NCBI GenBank assembly: GCA_944990035.1
Contig: CALYLX010000111.1
Span: 1 to 64,000, forward strand
From: Clitopilus passeckerianus
Lineage: Eukaryota > Basidiomycota > Agaricomycetes > Agaricales > Entolomataceae
DNA: 64,000 nt
Direction: 5' to 3'
Part shown: piece by piece, positions 63,172 to 64,000 of the stretch
Position numbering within the stretch: the first letter of the stretch is position 1
How the letters are laid out: every line of letters begins with the position of its first letter
Notes under the pieces: model-generated
The model's database searches: none
What the model saw: the letters and a program-made list of their open reading frames with translations, nothing else
What the model was told of the DNA's origin: nothing
Translations under genes and position numbers: made by a program

Positions 63172-64000
63172 ATGAAGCTGAACCACGACATCCTCACCCA
63201 AGTCGTACAGATGCTGCTGGAGATTCTGGAGGAGGGGAGCATCAGTGAGGATGAATACATCTCAGCTCTCGTATCCTGCAATGCGAGCTGTACCACACTT
63301 CGTACACCCGCTCAGAAGCTCCTGTTGGGGGAGATCCTATTTCGGTTCACTCCCAAGGATTGTGCGAAGCAATACAAGTTCAAGCATTTACTCGAGTTAT
63401 ATCCCCATATCAAATCAGTTACGAAGTACCTACACTTCGACCTGGTGGGATTGTTGGACGATCCGAATTCCAACGTTCCAGCAGATATACTTGGGATGCT
63501 AGGGACATTCACATCGATCAGAGGGTTGTGCATTCGTTGCGGTCGCATTCCCGAAGGTCCCAAGCGTTATATCCCCTGGGACATAATTCAAATTGATTTG
63601 AGGGATACGTTGACCCAGCTTATTACCTACCCTTCAGTGTTAGCCCTTGGGATTTCCGGCATCCTTGGGTTTCCATTATCACTGATATCTCCACCAGTCC
63701 TGTCGAAGCTCGAACACCTTTGCCTTGTACGATTAAAAGGTTTAGAGAGATGGGAAGGTCTCGATATAGTCGAAAGTTTAGGAGATGGGAATCTTCGTGA
63801 ATTCCATCTCCAGGAGTGCGACAACGACGAGATAATCCTGGATCCATTGAATGGCCAATCCCAACCTGCTGTCCAACATACGCATATTGGCCCTCGACAC
63901 TCCCAAAAATCCAACAGCATTCCTCAGACTCACCGACCGTCACATCGTCGACTTCACATGCAGACGCACTACAGGTCAGATATCATCACCAGACTATTTT
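63172..64000 (+). CDS. F-box/LRR-like protein, partial, frame break near 63855
   Basis: The gene begins MKLNHDILTQVVQMLLEILE, a likely F-box-like opening, with LVSCNASCTTLRTPAQKLL in the helix-loop after it. Leucine-rich segments follow (GTFTSIRGLCIRCGRIPEG; LEHLCLVRLKGLERW; LREFHLQECDNDEI). At about 63850-63860 the frame that reads best changes by +1: after DPLNGQ the other frame gives NLLSNIRILALDTPKN. No GT-AG intron fits there, so either one base is missing or gained, or the gene is decayed. It runs off the window at the right. Confidence 0.55.
   Translation, partial: MKLNHDILTQVVQMLLEILEEGSISEDEYISALVSCNASCTTLRTPAQKLLLGEILFRFTPKDCAKQYKFKHLLELYPHIKSVTKYLHFDLVGLLDDPNSNVPADILGMLGTFTSIRGLCIRCGRIPEGPKRYIPWDIIQIDLRDTLTQLITYPSVLALGISGILGFPLSLISPPVLSKLEHLCLVRLKGLERWEGLDIVESLGDGNLREFHLQECDNDEIILDPLNGQSQPAVQHTHIGPRHSQKSNSIPQTHRPSHRRLHMQTHYRSDIITRLF

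Overview
This window is the left end of a chromosome from a filamentous basidiomycete fungus, most likely an agaricomycete. The evidence is a terminal (CCCTAAA)n telomere tract, protein-coding genes cut by many 48-60 nt GT-AG introns, and several protein families typical of mushroom-forming fungi: DUF6534-type membrane proteins, P-loop Crinkler-like proteins, compact NACHT proteins, an Sdh4-type anchor and BTB proteins of basidiomycete layout. The species cannot be named from the sequence. The first 41 bases look like an Oxford Nanopore native barcode (NB20-like) left on the contig, which suggests the telomere is the true physical end.

Layout. Bases 42-186 are telomere repeat and about 187-4078 is subtelomeric sequence with no supported gene. 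From 4.1 to 18 kb lies a housekeeping block: CCT3 chaperonin subunit (+), a Tsp2-like tetraspanin (-), an ISWI chromatin-remodelling ATPase (-) and a nitrate reductase with a long N-terminal extension (-). From 18 to 33.3 kb is an accessory block: a BTB protein, two intact Crinkler/P-loop genes and one decayed copy, a segment present twice in diverged form beside the Crinkler genes, a Cys-cluster protein, small orphan genes and an ASCH/PUA-like protein. From 33.6 to 40.1 kb are a short NACHT (NLR-like) gene, eIF3e and an MDR-family oxidoreductase. From 40.6 to 43 kb are twin small secreted proteins built of Val/Ala/Lys amphipathic repeats.

From 44 to 57.3 kb are a multi-pass membrane protein and a duplicated set of a protoglobin and a DUF6534-type membrane protein (globin1, DUF6534-1, DUF6534-2, globin2), followed by an F-box/LRR-like gene missing its start. 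From 57.5 to 64 kb are a cytochrome P450, the succinate dehydrogenase membrane anchor SDH4/SdhD and a truncated F-box/LRR-like gene running off the window.

CCT3, eIF3e, SDH4, ISWI and nitrate reductase carry out core protein folding, translation, respiration, chromatin and nitrogen functions. The accessory genes suggest a fast-evolving pool of effector, immune-like and sensing genes. The globin/DUF6534 set is the most system-like arrangement, but a functional link is only inferred from neighbourhood. Exon coordinates were worked out by hand for CCT3, tetraspanin, BTB, CRN1, CRN2, NACHT, ASCH, both globins and the 157-aa orphan; other multi-exon genes have outer limits that are supported but internal introns only partly checked.
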